Shown here: positions 8,437-16,518 of the stretch, piece by piece | Layout: the number at the start of each line of letters is the position of its first letter | How positions within the stretch are numbered: position 1 is the stretch's first letter | Translations under genes and position numbers: made by a program | Notes under the pieces: model-generated | The model's database searches: none | Seen by the model: the letters and a program-made list of their open reading frames with translations, nothing else | What the model was told of the DNA's origin: nothing | NCBI GenBank assembly: GCA_036271855.1 | Contig: DATAZV010000291.1 | Coordinates: 1 to 35,446 of the forward strand | Length of the DNA stretch: 35,446 bases | Direction of reading: 5' to 3' | From: JAQGMJ01 sp036271855 | Lineage (GTDB): Bacteria; Pseudomonadota; Gammaproteobacteria; Burkholderiales; JAEUOS01

Positions 8437-8790
8437 ATGCAAGCCACTTTCAATACCGCCGAGCTGTCCCTGAACAAAGGCCAGACACTGGAGCTGGGCA
8501 CTGCCACGCGTTCGGTCATTACCGGCATCTGCGGCGCGGTGTGGCTCACCCGCGACGGTGACCTCAACGACCGCGTGCTCGGGCCCGGTCAAACGCTGAC
8601 GGTGAACCGCGACTCCCATGTGCTGCTATCGGCGCTGGGTGATGCAAGGGTGCGGATCGAGCAAAAGAAGGCGCGCCATCACAATCGGGCTGTGCGTATC
8701 GGCCGCGGCCTGCTGGTGCGCTATCTGCGCCTGCTGCGTGCCCTGCAGCGTCGCCAGCACGTGCCCGGCAACGAATCGCTGGCCTACTGA
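8437..8790 (+). CDS. DUF2917 domain protein
   Basis: The 117-residue protein matches the DUF2917 pattern: a short cupin-like beta-rich segment with GTATRSVITGICGAVWLTRDGDLNDRV in segments (residues about 21-49), ending with a hydrophobic-basic tail. The function of the family is unknown. AAGGAAA stands 6 nt before the ATG. It is transcribed away from the LysR-type gene through a 140-bp intergenic region, so the two are probably linked by regulation. A strong bidirectional terminator follows. Confidence 0.8.
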   Translation: MQATFNTAELSLNKGQTLELGTATRSVITGICGAVWLTRDGDLNDRVLGPGQTLTVNRDSHVLLSALGDARVRIEQKKARHHNRAVRIGRGLLVRYLRLLRALQRRQHVPGNESLAY

Positions 8791-8820
8791 TTCACCGGCT
8801 CCCGGACGAAAACCCGGGCG

Positions 8821-8851
8821 AAAAAAAGCCCGCGCGATGCGCGGGCTTTTT
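8821..8851 (+). terminator. Bidirectional terminator between DUF2917 and SWIB genes
   Basis: GCCCGCGC (8828-8835) and GCGCGGGC (8839-8846) form an 8-bp stem with a 3-nt loop. A run of A precedes and a run of T follows the stem, so it can end transcripts from both the + gene upstream and the converging minus gene at 8875-9285. Confidence 0.88.
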
Positions 8852-8874
8852 CATGGCCGTGAAGCCTGACGTGC

Positions 8875-9285
8875 TTACTTCAGATGCGCGCTGACCAGCT
8901 TGGTCATTTCGAACATCGACACGGTCTTCTTGCCGCCGAAAACGACCTTCAGCTTGTCGTCGGCGTTGATGTTGCGCTTGTTGACCTTGTCTTGCAGGGC
9001 GTTCTTCTTGATGTACGCCCAGATCTTGCTGGTGATCTCGGTGCGCGGCGCCGGCTTGTCGCCGATCACGGCGGCCAGGGCGGCCGAGGGGGTCACCGGC
9101 TTCATGAAAGCGGCGTTCGGCTTGCGGGCAACCTTTTTCTTCGGGGCGGCTTTTTTCGCTGCCGGCTTCTTGACGGCGGCCTTCTTCGCAGCCGGCTTCT
9201 TGGCAGCTACTTTCTTGGCGACGGGCTTCTTCGCCGGGGCTTTCTTGGCGGCGGGCTTCTTTGCTGCTTTCTTGGCGGTGGCCAT
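8875..9285 (-). CDS. SWIB/MDM2-domain protein with histone H1-like lysine/alanine tail
   Basis: The 136-residue protein has two parts. Residues 1 to about 57 are a low-complexity AKKPAAKK repeat array, similar to bacterial histone H1-like proteins that bind DNA non-specifically. Residues about 60-136 form a SWIB/MDM2-type fold (MKPVTPSAALAAVIG, IWAYIKKNALQDK, INADDKLKVVFGGKK, MFEMTKLVSAHLK). In eukaryotes the SWIB fold occurs in chromatin remodellers; in bacteria its role is unclear, although a nucleoid or topoisomerase-linked role is suggested by the DNA-binding tail. AGGAGG lies 6 nt before the ATG at 9285. It is monocistronic, with terminators on its 3' side. Confidence 0.88.
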   Translation of the reverse strand: MATAKKAAKKPAAKKAPAKKPVAKKVAAKKPAAKKAAVKKPAAKKAAPKKKVARKPNAAFMKPVTPSAALAAVIGDKPAPRTEITSKIWAYIKKNALQDKVNKRNINADDKLKVVFGGKKTVSMFEMTKLVSAHLK

Positions 9286-9803
9286 GGTATTACCTCCTGG
9301 TTACGTTGAAAAACAACAGTTGGTGAAACGAAAAAGCGACAACGTTGGACAACTTGCCAAGAGCCGCAAAACCGGCGCTGATTGGGTGGATGGTCTGCGG
9401 AATTTTTGTTCCACACTCCCCGCCCGCACGCGATTTTGCGTCTCTTGCCACTCTGAAAATATGCGGTGTATAGAGTGACAGCGCGAAGAATGCACACTCT
9501 CGCGGGCGTTGTCAACGGTTTTTCAGAGGGAAAAACAAAAAAATTACACGCGGTTTCCCTCTGAGAAACGCGGTTTGCGTTTCGCAATGCCGCCATCGCG
9601 TGTCACTGGGAATAGTGCCCGGCCACAGAGGGGATACTAGGTCTTGTGTCATCGCTGTAAATTGCGGCGTGAAAACGCTAGCCGTCGCGGGTCTTCCGCA
9701 CGGTGCCGCACGGTGCCGCGCCGTGCCGTCGCGGCGGCGCGCTCTTGCTAGAATGGGTGCAACCGTTCTTTCACTCTTGAAGTACTTTCGTAAGAGTCAT
9801 CTC
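9286..9803. other. 518-bp intergenic region between divergent SWIB and pdxH genes
   Basis: No gene was recognised here. For the minus-strand SWIB gene a possible promoter is TTGACA (9515-9510) with a 17-bp spacer and a weak CATTCT (9492-9487). Close to pdxH a TAGAAT is visible around 9749. Three tandem near-copies of CCGCACGGTG occur at 9696-9725. The A+T content rises around 9440-9560, which suits a regulatory region. Confidence 0.4.
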
Positions 9804-10448
9804 GTGACCGCTGCAGTCAATCTCGCCGACATGCGCCGCGACTACGCGCTGGCCTCGCTCACCGAAGCCGACGTCGCCGCCGACCCCCACCTGCAGTTCG
9901 ACAAGTGGCTGGCCGAGGCGATCGCCGCGCGCTGCCCGGAGCCCACCGCGATGTCGGTGGCCACCGTGGGCGCCGACGGCCAGCCGTCGTCGCGCATCCT
10001 GCTGCTGAAGGGTGCGGATGCGCGCGGCTTCGCGTTTTTCACTAACTACGAGAGCCGCAAGGGCCGCGAGCTGGCGGCCAATCCGCGTGCCGCGCTGCTG
10101 TTCCACTGGGTCGAACTGGAGCGCGAGCTGCGTATCGAGGGCCGGGTGGAAAAGGCCAGCGACGCCGAGACCGAAGCCTATTTCGCCAGCCGGCCGCTGC
10201 AAAGCCGGGTTGGCGCCTGGGCTTCGCCGCAAAGCCAGGAAATTCCCGACCGCGCCTGGCTGGAGCAAAAGTTTGCCGAAGCCGGGCAGCGCCTGGGCGC
10301 GGAGCCGGCGCCGCCGCCGCACTGGGGCGGCTACCGCCTGGTGCCGCAGCGCATGGAGTTCTGGCAGGGGCGCAAAAGCCGGCTGCACGACCGCCTGGTC
10401 TACAGCCGCGAGGCAGGCGGCTGGCGCATCAGCAGGTTGGCACCTTAG
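9804..10448 (+). CDS. pdxH: Pyridoxine/pyridoxamine 5'-phosphate oxidase
   Basis: The 214-residue protein catalyses the FMN-dependent oxidation of pyridoxine or pyridoxamine 5'-phosphate to pyridoxal 5'-phosphate. Family motifs are all present: MRRDYALASL at the start of the domain, EPTAMSVATVGADGQPSSR (FMN region), LLKGADARGFAFFTNYESRKG, SRPLQSRVGAWASPQS, and the C-terminal VPQRMEFWQG plus RLHDRLVYSRE and RLAP. A GTG start at 9804 with AAGAG 7 nt upstream gives an N-terminus of usual length; an ATG at 9831 is the alternative. Its PLP product is the cofactor of SelA elsewhere in the window, but no regulatory link is implied. Confidence 0.93.
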   Translation: MTAAVNLADMRRDYALASLTEADVAADPHLQFDKWLAEAIAARCPEPTAMSVATVGADGQPSSRILLLKGADARGFAFFTNYESRKGRELAANPRAALLFHWVELERELRIEGRVEKASDAETEAYFASRPLQSRVGAWASPQSQEIPDRAWLEQKFAEAGQRLGAEPAPPPHWGGYRLVPQRMEFWQGRKSRLHDRLVYSREAGGWRISRLAP

Positions 10449-10517
10449 GCGGGTTCGCATCCCGCGCGCGCGGCGTGTTTTCGTCTGGCCGCCGGCATTC
10501 CCGCTGCGTGGAACAGG

Positions 10518-10523
10518 TACAAT
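10518..10523 (+). promoter_or_regulatory. -10 box of the SRP RNA gene
   Basis: TACAAT lies 7 nt before the first base of the SRP RNA stem at 10531, the expected distance from a transcription start. A matching -35 box is poor (GCATTC at 10495-10500 with a 17-bp spacer). Confidence 0.5.
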
Positions 10524-10530
10524 TGATCCC

Positions 10531-10628
10531 GGCGGGCCCCCCCGCATTAAGGCTTGGGAACCTGGTCAGGTCGGGAACGAAGCAGCCATAACCAATCACC
10601 TCAAGTGCCGGGGTCCCGGCTCGCCACC
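10531..10628 (+). ncRNA. ffs: 4.5S signal recognition particle RNA
   Basis: The conserved SRP RNA apical domain is clear: GGTCAGGTCGGGAACGAAGC at 10564-10583, followed by AGCC, matches the Ffh-binding symmetric loop and GNRA-type tip of bacterial 4.5S RNA. The ends pair: GGCGGGCC (10531-10538) with GGCTCGCC near 10618-10625, then CCCC with GGGG. The length of about 98 nt fits the short bacterial form. The RNA joins Ffh to target ribosomes making membrane proteins. It lies directly before dnaX, an arrangement frequent in betaproteobacteria. Confidence 0.95.
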
Positions 10629-10649
10629 TAATTCAGAATTGGCTGGTTT

Positions 10650-10724
10650 ACAACGGTTCAAAGTCGCATGTTTACCGTACCGCCTTAGGCGAGGTCACAA
10701 GGATATTCCCGTGTGAACCGTTGT
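10650..10724 (+). repeat. Inverted repeat in the dnaX leader
   Basis: ACAACGGTTCA (10650-10660) and TGAACCGTTGT (10714-10724) are exact reverse complements across 53 nt. A second short palindrome, CGCCT-T-AGGCG, lies inside at 10681-10691. The element sits between the SRP RNA and the dnaX start at 10755; it could be a processing or regulatory structure. No T-run follows. Confidence 0.45.
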
Positions 10725-10754
10725 GAGCCGGATAATTCGTACTGACGCCTCCCC

Positions 10755-12386
10755 ATGTCCTACGTCGTCCTCGCGCGCAAGTACCGCCCCAAGTCCTTCG
10801 CGACCCTGGTAGGGCAGGAGCACGTGGTCAAGGCGCTGACCCACGCCTTGACGGTCAAGCGCCTGCACCACGCCTATTTGTTCACCGGCACCCGCGGCGT
10901 CGGCAAGACCACCATCGCGCGGATTCTCGCCAAGGCCCTGAACTGTGAAGTCGGCGTTTCCGCCACGCCCTGCGGCGTCTGCGCCGCCTGCGTGGCGATC
11001 GACGCCGGCCGCTTCATCGACTACATCGAGATGGACGCGGCCTCCAACCGCAGCGTCGACGAGATGACGCAGATCCTCGAGTCGGCACCCTACAAGCTCG
11101 ATTCGACGCGCTACAAGGTGCTGATGATCGACGAAGTGCACATGCTGACCAACCATGCCTTCAACGCCATGCTGAAGACGCTGGAAGAGCCGCCGGAGCA
11201 CGTCAAGTTCATCCTCGCCACCACTGACCCGCAAAAAATCCCTGTCACGGTGCTGTCGCGCTGCCTGCAGTTCAACCTCAAGCAGATGCCGCAGCCGCAG
11301 ATCGTCGGCCATCTCGAAGAAGTGCTAAAGGCGGAAAACATCGAGGCCGAGCGCCAGGGCCTGCGCCTGATCGCCGCCGCCGCCTCCGGCAGCATGCGCG
11401 ACGCGCTTTCGCTGACCGACCAGGCGATTGCCTACAGCGCCGGTGAGGTAACGGAAGAAGCGATCAGGGGCATGCTCGGCGCCATCGACATGAGCTACCT
11501 GATCCGCATCCTGGATGCGCTGGTGGCAGGCGACGCGGCCGTTCTGCTGGCGGTCGCCGACGAGATGCTGGGCCGCAGCCTGTCCTTTGGCGGGGCGCTC
11601 GCCGAACTGGCCTCGCTGCTCTCGCGCATCGCCGTGGCGCAAGCCGCGCCAGCGGCGATTGCCGACGACGCGCCTGAGCGCGAAGACATCCTGCGCCTGG
11701 CGCAGGCATTTCGCCCAGAAGAGGTGCAGCTGCATTACCAGATTGCCATCCACGGCAAGAACGACCTGCCGCAGGCACCGGACGAAGTCACCGGTTTCAC
11801 CATGACCTTGCTGCGCATGCTGGCCTTTCGCCCGGATGAGGGCGGCGGCGTGCGCGCCGAGTCTTCCGCGCCGCGTGCGGCTGTGCCGACGGCGCGTGCC
11901 GCCGTTGCATCGGCACCGGCTCCTGCTGCCCGCCCGGCACCGACGCCCGTGGCTCAGGCCAATGCGCCGGAACGCGCCAGCGCGCAGCCCGCTGCCGAAC
12001 TCGCCGCCACCGGCAGCTTCGACGGCGATTGGCCGGCGCTGATCGCGCGCCTGCCGCTGACCGGCTTTGTGCGCACCTGGGCCAACAAAAGCGAATTCAA
12101 AAGCCTCAACGGCGGTGCCTTTGATTTGTGCGTCGGCACGCAAAAGCTGGCCGACGACAAGCCGATGCAGGAAAAGCTGCGCACGGCAATCGAGTTGTAC
12201 CTGGGCAAGCCGGTGCGCCTGAACGTGACGGTGGGTGAACTGGCCGGCGCTTCGGTGGCGGCGATCACCGAAAAGCACAACGACGAGCGCCAGCGCGCGG
12301 CCGAGGCTTCGATCATGGGCGACCCGTTCGTCAAAGAGATGATGGAAAAGGTCGGCACCCGACCCACCAATGTAAGGCCCGTGTAG
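10755..12386 (+). CDS. dnaX: DNA polymerase III subunit gamma/tau
   Basis: The 543-residue clamp-loader ATPase shows the DnaX hallmarks: YRPKSFATLVGQEHV, Walker A GTRGVGKTT, a zinc-binding set of cysteines (C66 region through CGVCAAC), EMDAASNRSVDE, Walker B LMIDEVHML, and the sensor motif LEEPPEHVKFILATTDPQKIPVTVLSRC. A proline/alanine-rich linker (residues about 365-420) connects to the C-terminal domain, which in tau binds the polymerase alpha subunit and DnaB. No convincing programmed frameshift site was found in the linker, so only the long form is supported. The ybaB gene follows after 45 bp. Confidence 0.96.
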   Translation: MSYVVLARKYRPKSFATLVGQEHVVKALTHALTVKRLHHAYLFTGTRGVGKTTIARILAKALNCEVGVSATPCGVCAACVAIDAGRFIDYIEMDAASNRSVDEMTQILESAPYKLDSTRYKVLMIDEVHMLTNHAFNAMLKTLEEPPEHVKFILATTDPQKIPVTVLSRCLQFNLKQMPQPQIVGHLEEVLKAENIEAERQGLRLIAAAASGSMRDALSLTDQAIAYSAGEVTEEAIRGMLGAIDMSYLIRILDALVAGDAAVLLAVADEMLGRSLSFGGALAELASLLSRIAVAQAAPAAIADDAPEREDILRLAQAFRPEEVQLHYQIAIHGKNDLPQAPDEVTGFTMTLLRMLAFRPDEGGGVRAESSAPRAAVPTARAAVASAPAPAARPAPTPVAQANAPERASAQPAAELAATGSFDGDWPALIARLPLTGFVRTWANKSEFKSLNGGAFDLCVGTQKLADDKPMQEKLRTAIELYLGKPVRLNVTVGELAGASVAAITEKHNDERQRAAEASIMGDPFVKEMMEKVGTRPTNVRPV

Positions 12387-12431
12387 TCCAGGGCCGGCGA
12401 TTTCCCGATTTTGATTTAGAGGAGCAACAAC

Positions 12432-12773
12432 ATGTTCAACAAAGGACAACTGGCCGGGCTGATGAAGCAGGCGCAGGTGATGCAGGACAAGATGCAGCAG
12501 CAGATGGCCAAGATCGACGAGGAACTCGCCGGCATCGAGGTCGAGGGCCAGTCCGGCGCCGGCATGGTCAAGGTCAGCATGACGGGCAAGAGCGTGGTCA
12601 AGCGCATCGCCATCGATCCTTCGCTTTTGGCCGACGACAAGGACATGCTGGAAGACCTGGTGGCGGCCGCGGTGAACGACGCCTTTCGCAAGGCCGAAAC
12701 CCTGGCCGAAGAGAAAAAAGCCGGATTGAGCGCCGGCATGGGCATGCCGCCCGGCTTCAAGATGCCGTTCTAG
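12432..12773 (+). CDS. ybaB: YbaB/EbfC nucleoid-associated protein
   Basis: At 113 residues this is a typical small YbaB/EbfC protein. It begins with a coiled segment (LMKQAQVMQDKMQQQMAKI), then the beta-sheet with VEGQSGAGMVKVSMTGK and VKRIAIDPSLL, then the helix EDLVAAAVNDAFRKAE and a methionine/glycine-rich tail. The dimer binds DNA and is linked to nucleoid structure or recombination. GAGGAG lies 7 nt before the ATG. The gene follows dnaX as in many proteobacteria. The usual next gene, recR, is absent: a terminator follows instead. Confidence 0.95.
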   Translation: MFNKGQLAGLMKQAQVMQDKMQQQMAKIDEELAGIEVEGQSGAGMVKVSMTGKSVVKRIAIDPSLLADDKDMLEDLVAAAVNDAFRKAETLAEEKKAGLSAGMGMPPGFKMPF

Positions 12774-12790
12774 GCCACCGCGCCAGGAAT

Positions 12791-12818
12791 AAAAAGCCGC
12801 CTTCGGGCGGCTTTTTTT
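12791..12818 (+). terminator. Rho-independent terminator after ybaB
   Basis: GCCGCC (12796-12801), a TTCG tetraloop and GGCGGC (12806-12811) are flanked by five A upstream and seven T downstream. Confidence 0.92.
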
Positions 12819-12831
12819 CGTTCAAAGGGGC

Positions 12832-12883
12832 TTTACACGGTAACTGTATGGGCGTACAGTTAAGTAACTGTACAAAACACCAG
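12832..12883 (+). promoter_or_regulatory. Sigma70 promoter overlapped by two tandem LexA (SOS) boxes
   Basis: The first box, CTGTATGGGCGTACAG (12844-12859), fits the LexA consensus CTG-N10-CAG and is embedded in a perfect 8-bp inverted repeat TAACTGTA-N6-TACAGTTA (12841-12862). A second CTG-N10-CAG occurs at 12868-12883 (CTGTACAAAACACCAG), 24 bp downstream. A promoter TTTACA (12832-12837), 17-bp spacer, TACAGT (12855-12860) overlaps the first box, so LexA binding would block it. The box is directed to the 50-residue gene at 13052. Confidence 0.75.
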
Positions 12884-13051
12884 TGGCGTGCAGTAGGCAG
12901 GAATCCGGATCCGAACACCACCGAAGCTCCCTTGCAGTTGCCGTCAGGCTGGTTTCGTTTCCATGCAGTCGATGTTCGCTTCAGCCGGGCAACCATAACA
13001 AGTGCGCAATAACAGGTTGCCTTTACTAGCTGCCCGCACCAGGAAGTCATC
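12868..13051 (+). other. Untranslated leader of the SOS-controlled small gene
   Basis: About 180 nt separate the predicted transcription start from the ORF. Only an 11-codon frame (ATG at 12963) without a ribosome binding site occurs in it. Long leaders of this kind are typical of SOS-induced type I toxin mRNAs such as tisB, but no antisense RNA gene could be shown. Confidence 0.4.
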
Positions 13052-13204
13052 ATGAGCCAATTGATTCAAGCCCTGACCCATCTGCCCGAAATTCGCCTGC
13101 CGCATCTCCCCCTCCCCGGCGGCGAAGATCGCGACAAGTGGGTGCCGGTGGTCTGTGGTGCCGGTTTTTGCATCCTGACCCTGGCCGACTGGTTCGTGCG
13201 CTAG
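13052..13204 (+). CDS. 50-residue putative membrane protein under LexA control
   Basis: The ORF encodes MSQLIQALTHLPEIRLPHLP and then a glycine-aspartate turn followed by a hydrophobic segment WVPVVCGAGFCILTLADWFV (residues 30-49) before a final arginine. This is consistent with one transmembrane helix at the C-terminus. AGGAAG stands 5 nt before the ATG, and a terminator begins 6 nt after the stop, which makes a real gene likely despite the size. The upstream promoter carries two LexA boxes. I do not recognise a family. Small LexA-regulated membrane proteins in other bacteria are toxins (TisB) or division inhibitors (SidA); that comparison is an analogy based on context, not on sequence. Confidence 0.65.
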   Translation: MSQLIQALTHLPEIRLPHLPLPGGEDRDKWVPVVCGAGFCILTLADWFVR

Positions 13205-13210
13205 CCTGAT

Positions 13211-13245
13211 ACGGCGCCGCCGGGAGGCGGCGCCGTAATTTTTTT
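13211..13245 (+). terminator. Strong rho-independent terminator after the SOS small gene
   Basis: An 11-bp stem, ACGGCGCCGCC (13211-13221) with GGCGGCGCCGT (13226-13236), has a GGGA loop and is followed by AA and seven T. Confidence 0.93.
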
Positions 13246-13652
13246 GCGCCTCTTTGCTGCCAGGTTTTTTCGGGCAGGCTGCGGCCGCGTCTTCGCGCGC
13301 ACATCGTTGCTTCACCTCGCCGACTTGCCGGCACGCGTGTCCCCCTATTTTGATAATCGCTATTTTTGTCTTTGCGACAAGGGCTTAAAAGCGCTCGCCG
13401 ACTAAGCCTCCGCTTAATTGCTGCGTTGCATTATTTAAGTGCTCCATTAAGCTTGGGCAGGTTTCAAATTTAATTAAAAAGTTACATAAAAACAAAAGCT
13501 TGTTAAGTAAGTGCTACAGGCTGTTAAAAATGTTGCGTGGCATTAAACCAGGGTCGAAACTGCGCCCCATGTTGCCGCGCCGCATCGGTTGAAGAGTACC
13601 GATTGGCGCTTGAAGCAACCTTCTTTTCCAACCCGTAAATGAAGGAGCGGCC
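13246..13652. other. 407-bp region upstream of aceA
   Basis: No gene was seen. From about 13340 to 13530 the sequence is distinctly A+T-rich relative to its surroundings. It contains the inverted repeats TTGTC-N5-GACAA (13366-13380) and AACAA-N4-TTGTT (13491-13504), likely regulator sites or parts of the aceA control region. No single promoter is clear. Confidence 0.45.
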
Positions 13653-14978
<1,326 letters not shown>

Positions 14979-14996
14979 GCGGAGGATGGTTGAAAA

Positions 14997-15026
14997 TAAA
15001 AGCGCCCGCGACAGCGGGCGCTTTTA
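14997..15026 (+). terminator. Rho-independent terminator after aceA
   Basis: TAAAAGCGCCCGC (14997-15009) and GCGGGCGCTTTTA (15014-15026) form a 13-bp stem with a GACA loop. The A and T tracts within the stem allow it to work in both directions. Confidence 0.9.
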
Positions 15027-15045
15027 TCGTAGCTTCTCAGTTGTA

Positions 15046-15116
15046 AGAATCATCCGGCTCCGCCGGTGATTCTTCCCACTACAGCCTCGACAAAAGTAGG
15101 TTTGTACTTTTGTCGA
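15046..15116. repeat. Two successive inverted repeats between aceA and the LivK-type gene
   Basis: The first pairs AAGAATCA-T-CCGG with CCGGTGATTCTT, leaving one bulged T (about 15046-15074). The second is perfect: TCGACAAAAGTA (15087-15098), a 6-nt loop, TACTTTTGTCGA (15105-15116), ending against the stop codon of the converging minus gene. Neither has a normal T-run. They probably protect or end the converging transcripts. Confidence 0.5.
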
Positions 15117-16277
15117 CTAGTACTTAAAAGTGCCGGATTTGTCGATCACCGTCATTTCGGTGAAGCTGCTGCCATTGTGATTGGTCGGCGTAAAGCCGAT
15201 GATGTAGCCGCCGGTATCGAATTCCGACATGGCATCGAGCGCCGCCGCCAGCGACTCGCGAGTCGGTTCCTTGCCGGCGCGGCGCAGGGCTTCGGTGAGC
15301 ATTTTGGCGGCGATGTAGGATTCCAGCGAGGTGGCGCCGAAGCTCTGCTTGCCGGTGTACTTGGCAAAGGCCGCCTGGTACTCGGACACCACAAGGATGG
15401 ATTTGTTGGTCACCGGCGGCACCACTTGGCTGATCGCCACGCCGGCACCGTCCGGGCCCAGGGCGCGCATCAGCACATTGGGTCCGGCGAAGGAGGTGGA
15501 GACGAACTGCATGCCGGGGTTGGCCGCGCGCGCCGCCTTGATGAAATCCGCCGAGGGCTTGAACAGGGTGGTGGTGATCAGCACGTCCGGCTTGGCCGCG
15601 GTGACGGCGTCGACCGCCTTTTTGATGTCCGGACTCACCCGCGGAATGCCGATGGCCGTAGCTGCCTTGAAGCTGCGCTTGGTGATGGCCCGCTGCACCG
15701 CCGTCAGGTTCTCGCGGCCCACCGGGTCGTCGTGGTACAGCACGCCGAAGGTTTTGACGCCGACGTTGGCGTAAAAGTCGATGATTTTTTCCAGTTCGTC
15801 GGCGTAGCTGGCGCGGTGGTTGTAGACGTAGCGCTTGAACACGCGCATCGGGTCGGCGCCGGTGAACGGGGCGATGAAGGGCGTCTTGTTTTTCTCGGCG
15901 ACCGGCAGGGTGGGCACGGAAAGCGTCGCGCTGGCGTAGCCGAACAGGGCGATCACCCCGCGTTCCTCGATCAGCTTTTTGCCGTTCTCGGCGGCCTTGG
16001 CGGCGTTGTTGGCGTCATCCAGAGAAATCAGCTCGATCTTCTTGCCGTTGACGCCGCCGGCATCATTGACCTTTTTGAAATAGGCCAGCGCGCCGTCGCG
16101 GATTTCCTCGCCCAGCTCGCGGTTGCTGCCGCTCAAGGGTGCGGACTGGCCGATCAGGATGGTGCTGCTTTGCGCCAGCGCCGCCGGTGCGAAAGCGGTT
16201 CCAAGCAGCATGCACAGGCATGCCGAAAAGGCGCTGCGATTGAGCCACGAACCAAGTTTTTTCATTACCGACCGCAT
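15117..16277 (-). CDS. LivK-type ABC transporter substrate-binding protein
   Basis: The 386-residue protein starts with a signal peptide: basic MRSVMKKLGSWLNRS, a hydrophobic core and an AxA site after residue 35 (AALA, then QSS). The mature part is a class I periplasmic binding protein of the branched-chain amino acid type: IGQSAPLSGSNRELG, INDAGGV-like VNDAGGVNGKK, and a strongly conserved middle (ALFGYASATLS). AAGGAG precedes the ATG at 16277 by 6 nt. No permease or ATPase gene is adjacent, so this is an orphan component. Such orphans often bind amides, aromatic acids or amino acids; the ligand is not predictable here. Confidence 0.88.
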   Translation of the reverse strand: MRSVMKKLGSWLNRSAFSACLCMLLGTAFAPAALAQSSTILIGQSAPLSGSNRELGEEIRDGALAYFKKVNDAGGVNGKKIELISLDDANNAAKAAENGKKLIEERGVIALFGYASATLSVPTLPVAEKNKTPFIAPFTGADPMRVFKRYVYNHRASYADELEKIIDFYANVGVKTFGVLYHDDPVGRENLTAVQRAITKRSFKAATAIGIPRVSPDIKKAVDAVTAAKPDVLITTTLFKPSADFIKAARAANPGMQFVSTSFAGPNVLMRALGPDGAGVAISQVVPPVTNKSILVVSEYQAAFAKYTGKQSFGATSLESYIAAKMLTEALRRAGKEPTRESLAAALDAMSEFDTGGYIIGFTPTNHNGSSFTEMTVIDKSGTFKY

Positions 16278-16467
16278 CTGGATCTCCTTCCATCGAAGCC
16301 CGCCGGTCGCCGCAATCAACACAGGTGCCGTCAAGTCTTCAATGTCCCGTCGAGGTTATTGTTTTTACAGCTATCCGCTCTCTTTTAACGGATTGGTGAA
16401 TAACGCTAACACAGCGGCGCGCGATTGTGCAGCCTTTGCGGGTTAAATTGCGTGAAGGCGGGTTCGC

Positions 16468-16496
16468 GCGCGGCCTTGACAATGTCATGGCCGCGC
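16468..16496 (-). other. Hairpin downstream of the MBL-fold gene
   Basis: GCGCGGCC (16468-16475) and GGCCGCGC (16489-16496) enclose TGACA-A-TGTCA, making an almost continuous stem with one T/T mismatch. It starts 23 nt after the stop of the minus-strand gene, with no T-run; a transcript-end structure is likely. Confidence 0.45.
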
Positions 16497-16518
16497 ATGC
16501 CGACGTGGCAATCGTACT

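Noticed and set aside
11228..11238. Six A in dnaX as a programmed frameshift site for a gamma form.
   Set aside because: They fall in the universally conserved PQKIP codons in the ATPase domain, far from the linker, and no stimulatory structure was seen.
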